A stretch of 64,000 nt of DNA from Catenuloplanes niger (GTDB lineage: Bacteria; Actinomycetota; Actinomycetes; Mycobacteriales; Micromonosporaceae), in the NCBI RefSeq assembly GCF_031458255.1, contig NZ_JAVDYC010000001.1, positions 2,675,001 through 2,739,000 of the forward strand, read 5' to 3'. A program made the position numbers and the translations under genes. The notes beneath the pieces were generated by a model, which was not told where the DNA came from, did not search any database, and saw only the letters and a program-made list of their open reading frames with translations. Positions 62,416 through 64,000 of this stretch are shown one piece after another; position 1 is the first letter of the stretch; each line of letters begins with the position of its first letter.

Positions 62416-64000
<1,585 letters not shown>

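Overview
The window is very GC-rich, almost every third codon position is G or C, GTG starts are common and intergenic gaps are short. Gene content (CtaJ-like oxidase subunit, DUF5130, Eis-type acetyltransferase, class E/F sortase, an HspR-type operator at lon, CBM2-GH18 chitinase) indicates a filamentous actinomycete. Micromonosporaceae is my best inference; no rRNA or marker gene settles it. I saw no tRNA, rRNA, CRISPR array, prophage or complete IS element.

Layout. 0-7.8 kb: tail of a serine-hydrolase-type gene, RDD membrane protein, divergent MFS/LysR pair, orphan flavoprotein, unknown protein, two small membrane proteins of atypical codon use, and a Cys/Met-metabolism PLP enzyme. 7.8-13.8 kb: secreted chitinase, divergent from a LacI-type sensor/GGDEF diguanylate cyclase, then a double GT2 glycosyltransferase. 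13.8-16.4 kb: three tandem paralogues of a degenerate Mrr-like nuclease fold plus a DUF2726-like protein. 16.4-20.6 kb: lon with an HspR (HAIR) box, a secreted protein and NAD kinase. 20.7-22.6 kb: LysR and divergent quinone-oxidoreductase-type MDR enzyme.

22.7-30.7 kb is a complete nitrate assimilation locus: narK, divergent from a translationally coupled operon of molybdopterin nitrate reductase, FAD/BFD electron-transfer protein, nirB and nirD. Nitrate is imported, reduced to nitrite and then to ammonium. 30.7-39.6 kb: DsbA-fold protein, APC permease/Lrp pair, nhaA, a 20-residue lysine-rich micro-ORF with its own terminator, gnd, a zinc alcohol dehydrogenase, and Lrp next to 4-hydroxyphenylpyruvate dioxygenase.

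39.8-47.4 kb is dominated by low-complexity proteins: a 1463-residue protein with about 1220 disordered residues, one membrane segment and a beta-rich outer domain, and a 378-residue Pro/Ala/Thr-rich protein. An Eis-like acetyltransferase and a small membrane protein lie between them. 47.4-64 kb: rpiB, DUF1015, a 54-residue micro-ORF, pepN, an 840-bp gene-poor stretch with one copy of a dispersed 70-bp repeat, DUF5130/CtaJ, a sortase with its probable substrate, HNH endonuclease, MscS channel, MFS, truncated globin, secreted propeller protein, YbjN-like protein, a thioesterase operon and the 3' part of ettA.

Most units end in clear hairpins, and many convergent genes share one. The least explained items are the degenerate nuclease cluster, the lysine micro-ORF, the giant disordered membrane protein, the duplicated 70-bp element and the atypical membrane-protein pair.
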